Shown: piece after piece, positions 35,501 through 45,080 of the stretch
Position numbering within the stretch: the first letter of the stretch is position 1
How the letters are laid out: each line of letters opens with the position of its first letter
DNA from: JAHEKD01 sp965215945
GTDB lineage: Bacteria; Pseudomonadota; Gammaproteobacteria; Arenicellales; JAHEKD01
Direction: 5' to 3'
Assembly: GCA_965215945.1 (NCBI GenBank)
Contig: CBDCFC010000012.1
Span: 1 to 63,278, forward strand
Length of the DNA stretch: 63,278 nucleotides
Translations under genes and position numbers: made by a program
Notes under the pieces: generated by a model
The model's input: only the letters and a program-made list of their open reading frames with translations
What the model was told of the DNA's origin: nothing
The model's database searches: none

Positions 35501-36838
35501 GTGAAAGTCTCCAAACTCCCTATCGACACTGGCCTGAGTGGTTGGAATGAAGTTCTGCCCCCACCTGCGCCAGCCAGAATCCTTGAACAGAATATTAAAG
35601 CCGATTGGTTGGTTATTGGGGCTGGATTCGCGGGTCTGGCTGCAGCTAGACGATTACACCAATTGCAAACTGGCGATAAAATTATATTAATAGACGCTTG
35701 TCGCGTTGGCCAAGGACCTGCAGGTCGCAATTCAGGCTTCATGATTGATGTGCCTCATGACTTGGCTTCCGACAGTTACTCAGGTGCCGTTCAAGCTGAT
35801 AAGGACGAAATTTATCTTAATCGAACCGCGATACTGTACGCCCAACAAGCAGCTGAAGAGGCACAACTGAAGCCGGGAGTTTTTAATGCTTGCGGCAAAG
35901 TGAATGCAGCGGCTACCGGTAAAGGAATTAAGCATTTGCAAGACTACCAGAAACACTTGTCAGCCCTGAATGAAGATTGTTCCTTGCTTAGCGGGCAACG
36001 AATGCAGGAATTGACGGGAATAGATTTTTATAAATCAGGTCTGGTAACACCAGGCACGGCAATAATACAACCAGCCGCTTATGTCCGAGGCATCGCAATA
36101 TTTATAGCATCTAAGGTTGATTTATACGAAAACACACCTGCTGTTGCGATTGAGAAATCTGCAGGCACCTATCGAGTTAAAACACCTAAAGGCAGTATCC
36201 ATACGCCTAAAATCATCTTGGCTGTTAATGGTCATGTGCAATCATTCGGGTTTTTTAAGTCACTACTCATGCATGTTTTTACTTATGCCTCAACCACCCG
36301 TCAATTGACCGAGAATGAAGTTGTTAATCTTGGCGGTGAAAAAGAGTGGAACATCATTCCAGCCGACCCCATGGGAACGACAGTAAGACGGATATCTGGT
36401 GAATTATTTGGTGGAGACAGAATTGTCGTACGCAATCGATTTACTTATGATCCTGCCATGCAAATCAATGAGGCTCGTCTGCGGTCTATCTCAACTTCCC
36501 ATAGATTGAGTTTCAACCGACGCTTCCCCATGCTTAAACATGTTGAAATGGAATATTGCTGGGGCGGCCGCCTTTGTTTATCGCGCAATAACGTTCCCGC
36601 TTTTGGCGAGGTTGAAGAAAATGTTTATTCTGCTGCCTGTCAGAATGGGCTTGGTACGACTAAAGGTACCTTATCAGGTATGTTAGCGGCTGAACTGGCG
36701 GCTGATTGCAAATCTAATCTGCTTGAGTTCTATCTCAATCAAAAATCACCACAAAAATTAGCTCCAGAACCGTTTATGTCCCTGGGCGCAAAATCTGTGC
36801 TCAAATTAAAAGAATGGCAGGCTGGGATAGAATTATAA
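35501..36838 (+). CDS. FAD-dependent amine/amino-acid oxidoreductase (DAO family)
   Basis: 445 residues, start GTG 35501 with a stop 12 bases upstream in frame and no visible ribosome site. The N-terminal Rossmann motif WLVIGAGFAGLAAARRL, then GPAGRNSGFMID, typical of the DAO/gamma-glutamylputrescine oxidase branch, and the C-terminal FAD closure ACQNGLGTTKGTLSGMLAAE. It probably oxidises a secondary amine or D-amino acid to an imine with reduction of O2 or quinone. Following a lyase-ALDH pair, it may supply the imino acid that the lyase deaminates, as in hydroxyproline breakdown. Confidence 0.82.
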   Translation: MKVSKLPIDTGLSGWNEVLPPPAPARILEQNIKADWLVIGAGFAGLAAARRLHQLQTGDKIILIDACRVGQGPAGRNSGFMIDVPHDLASDSYSGAVQADKDEIYLNRTAILYAQQAAEEAQLKPGVFNACGKVNAAATGKGIKHLQDYQKHLSALNEDCSLLSGQRMQELTGIDFYKSGLVTPGTAIIQPAAYVRGIAIFIASKVDLYENTPAVAIEKSAGTYRVKTPKGSIHTPKIILAVNGHVQSFGFFKSLLMHVFTYASTTRQLTENEVVNLGGEKEWNIIPADPMGTTVRRISGELFGGDRIVVRNRFTYDPAMQINEARLRSISTSHRLSFNRRFPMLKHVEMEYCWGGRLCLSRNNVPAFGEVEENVYSAACQNGLGTTKGTLSGMLAAELAADCKSNLLEFYLNQKSPQKLAPEPFMSLGAKSVLKLKEWQAGIEL

Positions 36839-36961
36839 TAATCCTCGGCAAAATATTTTTCTATTAATACTCACAAAAGAAAATCTCGATAAAACCTATC
36901 TAACAGGATAATCCTCAATGAAAGTAAAGTCACATTAAGGGGTATTCAGCTGGAATATTAG

Positions 36962-37534
36962 TTAACAAGCAGGGTTAATCCTAATCGGCTGATTTATATC
37001 CACACTGCCGGTACAAGTATTATCTAGCGAGGTTGCTGTGACATTAAACGGAACATTGTTTAGATCAATATTAAGATTCAAAATACTACAAATATTGTCC
37101 TCAACAGATTCAATTGTGAAATTTGCACCCTCTCCCGGCTGTAATTGAGAAGGCAGGTTGACTGTAAATGCTTCAGTTCCGACTGGTCCGAAACTCCCTG
37201 ATAAACTGACAGGGACTGTTGAGTTATTAGTGATTGTTGCAGTTAGTCTACCGTTGCTTGTTCCAGGATCAGACTCTATAGTCAAATCACCTGAAAACAC
37301 AATATCACCTGACGTCAGAACTGGTTCAGGACATGGGGTTGTGGTTGTCGGTGCTGCCGTTGTCGGTGCTGCCGTTGTCGGTGCTGTCGTTGTCGGTGCT
37401 GTCGTTGTCGGTGCTGCTGTTGTCGTCGCAGATGTTTGGGCATGAGCGGGTAAAACAATAGATTGAACAACAGGTGTGCTCCATACAGAAATAGTGCCTA
37501 CTTTTTTTAAAATATCCCGACGAGATTCTTGCAT
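36962..37534 (-). CDS. Tat-exported protein with Thr/Ala/Pro linker and Ig-like domain
   Basis: 190 residues from ATG 37534. The start ESRRDILKKVGT is a good twin-arginine signal, with cleavage near PAHAQTS. Next is a low-complexity linker of TTTAP/TTAAP units (about residues 36-68), then a beta-sandwich-like region with SNGRLTATITNNSTVPVSL and SQLQPGEGANF, the style of a DUF11/CARDB-type Ig fold. Three or four cysteines may form disulfides. Tat export implies folding before transport or a bound cofactor, but none is visible. It is probably cell-surface or periplasmic, convergent with the FAD oxidase. Confidence 0.65.
   Translation of the reverse strand: MQESRRDILKKVGTISVWSTPVVQSIVLPAHAQTSATTTAAPTTTAPTTTAPTTAAPTTAAPTTTTPCPEPVLTSGDIVFSGDLTIESDPGTSNGRLTATITNNSTVPVSLSGSFGPVGTEAFTVNLPSQLQPGEGANFTIESVEDNICSILNLNIDLNNVPFNVTATSLDNTCTGSVDINQPIRINPAC
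37340..37430. repeat. 15-bp tandem repeat coding for the Thr/Ala/Pro linker
   Basis: About six near-identical units of GTCGGTGCTGCCGTT and GTCGGTGCTGTCGTT. Slippage here would change linker length by five residues without breaking the frame. Confidence 0.8.
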
Positions 37535-37667
37535 TTTCTTACCCTCAAATATCTAAACTATAGCAAACTACGCAAGTATAACTTAAACTAATTGACAATA
37601 CCTTAACTTAAAATTGTACCCTTAATTGTTTATGCCTTCAAATCATCAGTAAGGGATTAAATAAAAG

Positions 37668-37694
37668 AAAAAGCCGGGCATAGCCCGGCTTTTT
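37668..37694 (-). terminator. Strong bidirectional terminator hairpin
   Basis: AAAAAGCCGGGC and GCCCGGCTTTTT with loop ATA. It has A-tract and T-tract on its two sides, so it serves the minus-strand AGCS gene (stop at 37714) and could also stop plus-strand read-through. Confidence 0.88.
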
Positions 37695-37713
37695 GTTAAG
37701 TGATTTGTAATTA

Positions 37714-39231
37714 TTATTTCATTTTAGGAAATTCGCCAGTTGCTAATCTACCTTGATAATCCAGCAACAGCTCTTTAACTTTTGGCATAAGTAAATATAC
37801 GCCGGTAATATTGAATACGGCCATTGCAAAAATCATTGCATCTGACAAATCAATTACAATTCCCAAGGGAATTGATGCACCGACAACTACTACTGCACAA
37901 AAGATAAGTTTAAAAATCAACTGCCCCATCGCATTCTCACCAAACAGGTATGTCCATGCTTTAAGGCCATAGTATGACCAGGAAATCATTGTGGAGAATG
38001 CAAATAACACGGCTGCTATTGCTAACACTAAACCAAAACCACCCCATTGACTTTCAAATGCTTTTGAAGTCAATGCGATTCCAGCCAAGTGCCCTTCCTC
38101 ACCAACCGGAATCCAAGACCCGGTAATGGTAATAACCAAAGAAGTCATCGTACAGATCACAACCGTATCAATAAAAGGCTCAAGTAATGCTACATAACCC
38201 TCGGTAGCCGGATGCTTTGTTTGCACCGCTGAGTGGGCAATGGCAGCAGAACCAACGCCGGCTTCGTTTGAGAACGCCGCACGTTTGAAACCTTGAATCA
38301 GAGCACCGATTGCACCACCTACAACGCCGGGACCTGTAAACGCGCCTTCAAAAATCGCGCCAAATGCAGCCCCGACTGAGCCAATATTCATCAGAATAAT
38401 AATTAAAGCGGAACCAACATAAATAGCTGCCATGAAGGGAACGATTTTGTCAGTGACCTTGGCGATGGATTTAATACCACCAACGATAACGATGAATACT
38501 AAAGCCGCCATGATGATACCGAAAATCGCTGGGTTTTCAGCAAAGAACGGTACTAAACTACCTATTTGTTGTGCCGACTGGTTTGCCTGGAAGGCGTTAC
38601 CACCGCCCAGTGAACCGCCGATACAGGCAATCGCAAACAGAACGGCCAGGACTTTACCAAGTCCGCCCATACCTCTTTCATTCAGACCTTTTGATAGGTA
38701 ATACATCGGACCACCGGAAACGGTACCGTCAGCATACTCATTACGATAATGAACGCCCAAAATACACTCAGTGAATTTTGAGGCCATACCCATTAAGCCA
38801 GCCAGGATCATCCAAAACGTTGCACCTGGTCCACCAATCGCCACAGCAACACCAACACCGGCAATATTACCCAAGCCGACGGTGCCTGAAAGCGCCGTGC
38901 ATAAGGCTTGAAACGGAGTAACTTCACCCGCATCGTTCGGGTCAAGATAATCACCACGAACCAGTTCGATTGAATGACCAAATCCTCGAAATTGAATAAA
39001 GCCAAAATAAAAAGTGAAAATCGTCGCCGCAATCACCAACCACATTACGATCCAGGGAAAGCCTGTACCAAACATGGCTTCCGATCCATAAAGCGGCGCA
39101 AAAATAAAACTGACGAAAGGACCTGCCCAGGGTTCAACATAGGACGTTAATGTTTCTTCAATCGAAGCAAATGCTGAAAATGTCATCATTAGAGTCATCA
39201 CAGCAATAAATAGTTTAAAAAAGTTCCTCAT
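37714..39231 (-). CDS. AGCS-family sodium:alanine/glycine symporter
   Basis: 505 residues from ATG 39231. It has a hydrophobic N-terminal signal-like segment and then about ten membrane helices. AGCS signatures: TPFQALCTALSGTVGLGNIA, GGPGATFWMILAGLMGMASK, GGPMYYLSKGL and FSNEAGVGSAAIAHSA. It imports alanine or glycine with Na+. The UspA gene lies 19 bp upstream on the same strand and a strong terminator is just downstream, so the two form a short operon. GAGATGAG-like purines precede the start. Confidence 0.93.
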   Translation of the reverse strand: MRNFFKLFIAVMTLMMTFSAFASIEETLTSYVEPWAGPFVSFIFAPLYGSEAMFGTGFPWIVMWLVIAATIFTFYFGFIQFRGFGHSIELVRGDYLDPNDAGEVTPFQALCTALSGTVGLGNIAGVGVAVAIGGPGATFWMILAGLMGMASKFTECILGVHYRNEYADGTVSGGPMYYLSKGLNERGMGGLGKVLAVLFAIACIGGSLGGGNAFQANQSAQQIGSLVPFFAENPAIFGIIMAALVFIVIVGGIKSIAKVTDKIVPFMAAIYVGSALIIILMNIGSVGAAFGAIFEGAFTGPGVVGGAIGALIQGFKRAAFSNEAGVGSAAIAHSAVQTKHPATEGYVALLEPFIDTVVICTMTSLVITITGSWIPVGEEGHLAGIALTSKAFESQWGGFGLVLAIAAVLFAFSTMISWSYYGLKAWTYLFGENAMGQLIFKLIFCAVVVVGASIPLGIVIDLSDAMIFAMAVFNITGVYLLMPKVKELLLDYQGRLATGEFPKMK

Positions 39232-39250
39232 CTCTTCATTCTCCTATTGG

Positions 39251-39679
39251 TTATGGGACTACAGTTACAGGAACATTTGAAATCTGTACCAATATACTTG
39301 GCACAGAGCCGAATAATCGAGATGTTAATCCACCATCACCATTACGACCGACAAATGTCTGTTCAGCGCCAATTTCATCACTATATTCGCTAATGACTTC
39401 GGCGATCTGACCAAATCGTGCTTCACCCTCGACATTATCTGAACCTAGTTTCTCGATAATAGGCTGAAGAATGGCAGTATTTGCACGCTCCAATTCCTCC
39501 TTGCGTCGCATTTTTCTCTCTTCCAACTCTTGTGGTGTCAGAAAACTGTAGGGGGACCATTCAAGCACATGAATTACCTTCAGTGATGCACCTGCTTTTT
39601 CAGCTTGCGCCAAGGCATATTGAGCAGTTCGGATACTTCCTTCACTGCCGTCAACGCCAACAACGTAACTTTTAGACAT
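39251..39679 (-). CDS. Universal stress protein UspA family
   Basis: 142 residues from ATG 39679 with GGAGAG about 7 bp ahead. VGVDGSEGSIRTAQYAL at the start and GRNGDGGLTSRLFGSVPSIL (G-2x-G-9x-G-S-like ATP loop) at the end define the ATP-binding Usp fold; the end VPVTVVP is standard. Many Usp genes lie beside a transporter and tune its activity, and this one is followed by the AGCS symporter in one operon. Confidence 0.9.
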   Translation of the reverse strand: MSKSYVVGVDGSEGSIRTAQYALAQAEKAGASLKVIHVLEWSPYSFLTPQELEERKMRRKEELERANTAILQPIIEKLGSDNVEGEARFGQIAEVISEYSDEIGAEQTFVGRNGDGGLTSRLFGSVPSILVQISNVPVTVVP

Positions 39680-39852
39680 AGTTACTCTCCTTTTGAGATT
39701 GAAAATAAAAAAACACAGCCTTAACTGTGCAGGCGTAGATTAACCGTTTTTATGCAGAAAATAAACAGAAACTATATTTAGAGTTGCAATCTATTCATAA
39801 ATATTATTTATGAATTGCTCTTTAGCATTAATATTTTTTATGTTTTTTTCTC

Positions 39853-40488
39853 TCATGGCGCGAGTCTATTAATCACCCAGGTCCTGGTTTCACCATCCAT
39901 TGTATAGACAAAACGATCATGCAAACGACTACTACGACCTTGCCAAAATTCAATTCGAACTGGATTAATTCTGTAACCGCCCCAGAATCCGGGGCGAGAT
40001 ATGTTTTTTTCATCAACCGAATTCTTAAGATCCAGAAGATATTGATAAGACTCGATGATTTGGCTTTGTGGTGATGCTGCAGCGCTGACCTGGCTGCTTT
40101 TCGGTCTGGACAGGAAGTAGTCATCTGACATTTGTGTATCAATTTTTTCTACCTCTCCCTCAATTCGAACCTGGCGCTCTAACTTATCCCACCACAAAGT
40201 CGCAGCTGCAAAGGCATTACTCGCCAGTTGTTGTCCTTTCCGGGAAGAATAGTTAGTGTAAAAAATAAAGCCATGATCTATGCCTTTTAACAAAACAATA
40301 CGACATGAAGGTTTGAACGCAGAATCGACAGTAGCCAAGGCCATGGCATTGGGTTCATACACATCTGAGTTCAGAGCTTCGTCAAACCACAGTTTGAATT
40401 GTTCAATAGGATCGGCCTGTAACTCGCAGCGCCCAAGCTTACGCAACACATAGTCTTTGCGCATATTCTGTAGATCACGGTTAGGCAT
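39853..40488 (-). CDS. pdxH: Pyridoxamine/pyridoxine 5'-phosphate oxidase
   Basis: 211 residues from ATG 40488, normal PdxH size. FMN and substrate motifs are in order: AMALATVDSAFKPSCRIVLL, FIFYTNYSSRKGQQL, AATLWWDKLERQVRIEG, SRPKSSQVSAAASPQS and the C-terminal WQGRSSRLHDRF...WVINRLAP. It makes PLP from PNP/PMP in the cytoplasm. It follows the YbdK-like gene after a 3-bp gap, so all three genes 39853-42443 probably share a transcript. Confidence 0.94.
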   Translation of the reverse strand: MPNRDLQNMRKDYVLRKLGRCELQADPIEQFKLWFDEALNSDVYEPNAMALATVDSAFKPSCRIVLLKGIDHGFIFYTNYSSRKGQQLASNAFAAATLWWDKLERQVRIEGEVEKIDTQMSDDYFLSRPKSSQVSAAASPQSQIIESYQYLLDLKNSVDEKNISRPGFWGGYRINPVRIEFWQGRSSRLHDRFVYTMDGETRTWVINRLAP

Positions 40489-40491
40489 CGT

Positions 40492-41640
40492 TTAATCTTT
40501 TTTTGTGCAACCCTGTGTTGTTTTAACGATTAATCCATCAACGACATCTTTTAGCGCATCTTGTTCGGACTTGCCAGCTTCAATTGATTGGTGATAAATG
40601 TTTAGTTGATTATGTGCACTAGTACCGCGTTCAACGATATTATAGGCATGACGAACTTGATCAACACAATCCAGTGCCTCAGCATCTTCAGCAATAATTT
40701 CCATCATTTCATCAAGCAGAACATGATAGGGTTTGATTTCTCCAACACCAAAATCTATTAAGCCATCATCTATTCCATAGCGATGTGCACGCCAGCGATT
40801 TTCTTCAATTAGAAAATTCGCATAAGTTCGCCAACGCTGATTACTGCGTCTAAGTCGATACAGCATTCGCATCCAGCATGCATATATCGCTGCAATACAA
40901 ACACCATCATCAACATCTGTACAAATATCGGCAATGCGGATTTCCAAAGTCGGAAATTTATGGCTGGGGCGAATATCCCACCAGATTTTACTGGAGTCTT
41001 CTATGATCCCGGCGGAAACCAGGACTTCAACATGGCGCTTATACTCAGTATAAGTGTCAAAATATGCAGGCAGACCCGTGCGCGGCATTTCATTCCAGAC
41101 ACAGATACGATATGACTTCAATCCCGTGTCCTGCCCTCGCCAAAACGGCGACGAAGTACTCAAAGCCAGCAAGTGAGGCAAAATATACGCGGCCTGACTC
41201 ATCAAATCCACACGCAGATCATCATCAGGTAAGCCCACATGAATATGCATGCCACTGATCAACAAGCGCCTGACGACCTGCTGCAAATCCTTAGCCAAAT
41301 CGTAATAGCGATCCTTGTCTGTTAATTGTTGCTCTCCGCTCACTGCAAACGGATGGGTCGAACTGGCGATTAAACCCAAATCAAACTCTTGAGCGATTTC
41401 AGCCACTGTGGCTCGAAAATGACCTAATTCGGTCCTCGCTTGGGCAATGGTTTTGCAAACTGGAGTGCCGATTTCAACCTGGCATTGCAAAAATTCACGG
41501 GTAACATACTCACCCAATGCTTTTTCCAACCTTGGCCAGACTCCATCCGGCACAGTTTCGATCAGGTTACGGGACTCAAGGTCGACCAGATAATATTCTT
41601 CTTCGATACCAACACTGTAATCGGGTTCTTTTACTATCAT
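40492..41640 (-). CDS. Carboxylate-amine ligase, YbdK / GCS2 family
   Basis: 382 residues from ATG 41640. GCS2-type fold: SVGIEEEYYLVD at the start (metal Glu residues), LISGMHIHVGLPD, NEMPRTGLPAYFDTY, TLEIRIADICTDV and NRWRAHRYGIDDGL. These enzymes join glutamate or a similar acid to an amine with ATP, giving weak gamma-glutamyl-cysteine ligase activity in E. coli YbdK. Its start overlaps the stop of the N-formylglutamate amidohydrolase-like gene by 4 bp. The biological substrate is unknown. Confidence 0.88.
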   Translation of the reverse strand: MIVKEPDYSVGIEEEYYLVDLESRNLIETVPDGVWPRLEKALGEYVTREFLQCQVEIGTPVCKTIAQARTELGHFRATVAEIAQEFDLGLIASSTHPFAVSGEQQLTDKDRYYDLAKDLQQVVRRLLISGMHIHVGLPDDDLRVDLMSQAAYILPHLLALSTSSPFWRGQDTGLKSYRICVWNEMPRTGLPAYFDTYTEYKRHVEVLVSAGIIEDSSKIWWDIRPSHKFPTLEIRIADICTDVDDGVCIAAIYACWMRMLYRLRRSNQRWRTYANFLIEENRWRAHRYGIDDGLIDFGVGEIKPYHVLLDEMMEIIAEDAEALDCVDQVRHAYNIVERGTSAHNQLNIYHQSIEAGKSEQDALKDVVDGLIVKTTQGCTKKD

Positions 41641-42443
41641 GCCTGCTCCAAAATTGAGTAAAGATGCTCATCATCTAATAGCGGTTCTAACGCTTGATGG
41701 ATAATTGTTGCCCACCGCATCACACCAAGCTCATCGGTAACCAAATCCTGCCTGACCTCGATAAACAAATGTGGCAAACCCCGCTTACGTGCGTGCACAT
41801 CGAACGCATATCCCAACGGATCGAGTGCGGTATAGGGTTGATTATCGCCCACTAGTATATCTGCGTGCTGGCGGAGATTATCCATAAAAGGCAACGCCAT
41901 GCGATCATCTGTATCCCACATCAAGCCTGTATCCCAGGGTCTTTCCATACCATGGTAAACGCGCGTAAAAGTGTGTATAGCCAAAATAACAGGATGAATG
42001 CCCTTTGCTTGGAATTCATCGAGTATCTGTGCGAATTTATTGTGATAAGGCCAGAAAAACTCATCGATACGTAACTGACGTTGATGTTGGTCAAGTGGGT
42101 GGTTGCCGGGAATTTCGGTGCCTTCACTAACGATTGGAATTGAACTTGGATCATCTAAATGGCGGTTCAAATCAATAACCAAACGCGAATAACCCGAGTG
42201 AATTAATGGCGCATCAAGTTTATCAGCCAGGGCTTTCGACAAATCAAGGGCGCCAATATCATAGGCAATATGGCGGTTTAGATCACCATCATCCAAACCC
42301 AAATTTTCCAGCGGCCTGGGAATCAAATTACTGGCATGATCGCAAGTGACTAACACTGGCGCTTTGCCTGTTAAATTTTCGACAGTTACAACTGCTGGAT
42401 CGTTATCGTTAATTAAAGTTTTACAATGATTTGTGCCTGACAT
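41637..42443 (-). CDS. N-formylglutamate amidohydrolase family protein
   Basis: 268 residues from ATG 42443. LVTCDHASNLIPRPL (metal His/Asp), HIAYDIGALDLSKAL, SRLVIDLNRHLDDPSSIP, LAIHTFTRVYHG and LFIEVRQDLV are the family marks of the FGase (HutG-like) metallo-hydrolases. There is no histidine-utilisation gene nearby, so a general N-formyl or N-acyl amino acid deacylase is likelier than a Hut role. It is coupled to the YbdK-like ligase by a 4-bp overlap; the two occur together in many proteobacteria. Confidence 0.87.
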   Translation of the reverse strand: MSGTNHCKTLINDNDPAVVTVENLTGKAPVLVTCDHASNLIPRPLENLGLDDGDLNRHIAYDIGALDLSKALADKLDAPLIHSGYSRLVIDLNRHLDDPSSIPIVSEGTEIPGNHPLDQHQRQLRIDEFFWPYHNKFAQILDEFQAKGIHPVILAIHTFTRVYHGMERPWDTGLMWDTDDRMALPFMDNLRQHADILVGDNQPYTALDPLGYAFDVHARKRGLPHLFIEVRQDLVTDELGVMRWATIIHQALEPLLDDEHLYSILEQA

Positions 42444-42517
42444 TTATATTACTTAAAAATGACGCTTTTCAAAATGAATCTTATAACAAGTGCTTTAAAC
42501 TTGTAAGCGCCTATAAG

Positions 42518-43855
42518 TTAAATTATTAGCTGAAAAACCAGTCCGGCTAATGCTGAGACGAAAATAATCGGAATAACATCAATTTTAAATCTCAACAATG
42601 CGATGAAAGCAATTATCGCCAATAATATGGCCGCCCATTCTATATGGTTGGCAAACCCCGCAGGCCAAAATGTATGTATTGCAAAGAACACTGCCAGATT
42701 CAAGATCACACCAACTATGGCCGCAGTGATGGCTGTTAAAGGTGCAGTGAATTTTATATCATCGCGAGTTTTTTCAACCAATGGTCCACCGACCAGAATA
42801 AACAAAAAAGATGGTAAAAAAGTAAACAGTGTTGCAATCGCGGCGCAAATCCAGGCTGTTAAAACTGGATTGGCAAAATCACTCGTCCATCCACCAACAA
42901 AACCTACAAAAGCTACAATCATAATTAACGGCCCGGGAGTGGTTTCACCAAGTGCCAGACCATCTATCATCTGAGTCGCAGTCAACCAAACGTGTTAAAC
43001 CTCAACACCACCTTGATGCACATAAGGCAAGACCGCATAAGCGCCACCAAATGTCACCAAGGCAGCCGTGGTGAAAAACAAGGCCATTTGTGCATAAACA
43101 GACTGCCAACCATAAGCGATTGATAAAACCATTATTAATCCTGCAATGCTTGCAAGACCGAGCAGGGAATAAAAAACAAAGCGAGGTAAACTAAATTGCG
43201 CATGACTGGGCGGCGGTGTTTGATCGCCAATGACAGCATCGATGACCTCATTATCAGTTACTGATCCATGTGCGTCACTGATGGTAAACCAATCACCTCG
43301 AATACGACTCAGCAGCCATCCGATGAGACCTGCACCAACTACTATATAAGGAAATGGAACATTCAAAATTGCGATTGCAATAAACGCAATCGACGCAAGC
43401 AGCCACAAAATTGGATTTTTTAAAACGTTCTTGCCAATTCGATAAGCAGCAAAAAGCACAATAGCAACGACGGCAGGTTTGACTCCGTAAAGTATGCCTT
43501 GAACAACCGGCAGCTCACCGAACTCAAGGTAAAGCCATGCCAGAATTGCCAGAATAAAGAATGACGGCAACACGAATAACAGACCGGCTATTACGCCACC
43601 TTTAATTCCATGCATCAACCAGCCGATATAAGTCGCCAATTGCTGGGCTTCCGGCCCAGGTAATAGCATGGTGTAATTCAAGGCATGTAAAAACCGTTTA
43701 TTGGAAATCCAGCGCCGACGCCCCACCAGTTCATCATGCATGATGCTGATCTGCCCCGCCGGGCCACCAAAACTGATAAAGCCCAGCTTAATCCAAAATT
43801 TCAAGGCATCAAAAAAAGGTATCTCGGCCGAATCGGTTTGGTCATTTTGATTCAT
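42518..43855 (-). pseudogene. chrA: Chromate transporter (ChrA/CHR family) with a premature stop
   Basis: Two halves in one frame. The first, 286 residues from ATG 43855, carries SFGGPAGQISIMHDE and LPGPEAQQLATYIGW. It ends at an in-frame TAA at 42995-42997 after LPYVHQGGVEV. The second reads HVWLTATQMIDGLALGETTP to the end at 42518. This is the place where CHR proteins have the Y-x-W-L-T segment starting their second half, so one substitution (Tyr codon to TAA) or a pair of indels explains it. Whole length would be about 445 residues. Function when intact: H+ coupled chromate or anion export in the inner membrane. Confidence 0.85.
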
Positions 43856-43917
43856 GACTTAGGATCCTGTCGAACTAATGCATTATCACTGCTGATGTCC
43901 CGTTAACTACTCCTATC

Positions 43918-44000
43918 GTCATGCCGGAGTTGATCCGGCATCCAGAAATGCTTGAATAGAATGGATTCCGGATAATCCCTTCGGGATTTCCAGAATGACG
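43918..44000. repeat. BIME-like pair of palindromes 3
   Basis: GTCATGCCGGAGTTGATCCG (continuing GCATCC, 43918-43943) and GGATTCCGGATAATCCCTTC (continuing to CCAGAATGACG, 43963-44000), inverted with a 19-bp spacer, between chrA and the EamA gene. Confidence 0.7.
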
Positions 44001-44139
44001 TTGGGGGCCTTTCTGATTCATGTCTTACTTCTGGCATTTTGCTGTTTCTCTCCTTATTCACAAGGTTTTACACTTCATCACATGATTTTTAAAGGGGCAG
44101 TAATGATACAATATATAAATTCACCCCGACCCTCTGCCT

Positions 44140-45042
44140 TTAACTTCTGCGAACAATCGGAACTGCCTGTTTGGTTTTTATCACCAGGTAGATGCCAAAA
44201 ACAGTGAGAAGCATACCAAATACCGCAATCATGGATAAGGTCTCATCAAACAAAATCCAGGTTTGAACTGCAGCAAAAACGGGTACCAAATAAAAATAAC
44301 TGGCTACTTTTACCGCTTCACCGATACGGATCAAATACATTAGAAGTAACACGGCAGTTACCGACAAACCAAATACTAACCATAGCAATGCTAATATGAA
44401 CTGCATCGTCCATTGGACCTCGCGTGTTTCGAAGGTAAAGGCAATAATAGCCAACAGTATTGCCGTCATTAAATATTGATAAAATGAACCGGTGATCAAA
44501 TCAACACCTTGGCCAAAGCGTTTTTGGTATAGCGTTCCGATTGAAATACTGAATACTGAAACTATTGCAAATATTAAAGCGGCTGTTGTTATTTCAAAAT
44601 CACCCAACTGCTGCCCGCTGATTAAAACGATTGCAACGCCAACAAACCCGGCAACTAACCCAAGCCATTGCCTGACAACAAGATTCTCCTTAAACCAAAA
44701 TAGTGCGAAAACGGCTGTGATGATTGGTTGTAAACCGACAATGATCGCGCTGACTCCTGCCGGCATATTTAATTTGATGGCAGCGAAAACACAACCCAGA
44801 TACCCGACATGGACAAAGGCACCAACTATCATTTGGTGAAAAGCTTGTATTGGAGTCAACTTTTTAGACTTAAAAACAAATATTAATCCGATAAACACCA
44901 CCACTGTGATGGACATTCGGATTAACAACAATGTAAATGGCTCAGCATAAGGTAGGCTGTATTTTGCACCGACAAAGCCAGTGCTCCATAAGAAGACAAA
45001 GATCCACGGAGCTAAATTAACTAGTAGGTTTGAATTAAGCAT
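44140..45042 (-). CDS. EamA/DMT-family exporter
   Basis: 300 residues from ATG 45042 with ten membrane helices in two EamA repeats (APWIFVFLWSTGFVGAKYSL at the start, PYAEPFTLLLIRM; later LVPVFAAVQTWILFDE and the end VFGIYLVIKTKQ). It is an inner-membrane drug/metabolite transporter, typically an exporter of amino acids or amines. It is flanked on both sides by palindromic repeats and appears monocistronic. Confidence 0.87.
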   Translation of the reverse strand: MLNSNLLVNLAPWIFVFLWSTGFVGAKYSLPYAEPFTLLLIRMSITVVVFIGLIFVFKSKKLTPIQAFHQMIVGAFVHVGYLGCVFAAIKLNMPAGVSAIIVGLQPIITAVFALFWFKENLVVRQWLGLVAGFVGVAIVLISGQQLGDFEITTAALIFAIVSVFSISIGTLYQKRFGQGVDLITGSFYQYLMTAILLAIIAFTFETREVQWTMQFILALLWLVFGLSVTAVLLLMYLIRIGEAVKVASYFYLVPVFAAVQTWILFDETLSMIAVFGMLLTVFGIYLVIKTKQAVPIVRRS

Positions 45043-45080
45043 AATGCCTTGCTAACAAACAAGAATATTGCCATCTTGTT

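Noticed and set aside
37340..37430. Tandem repeats as a possible CRISPR array
   Set aside because: Units are contiguous, 15 bp, without spacers, and code for a protein linker.
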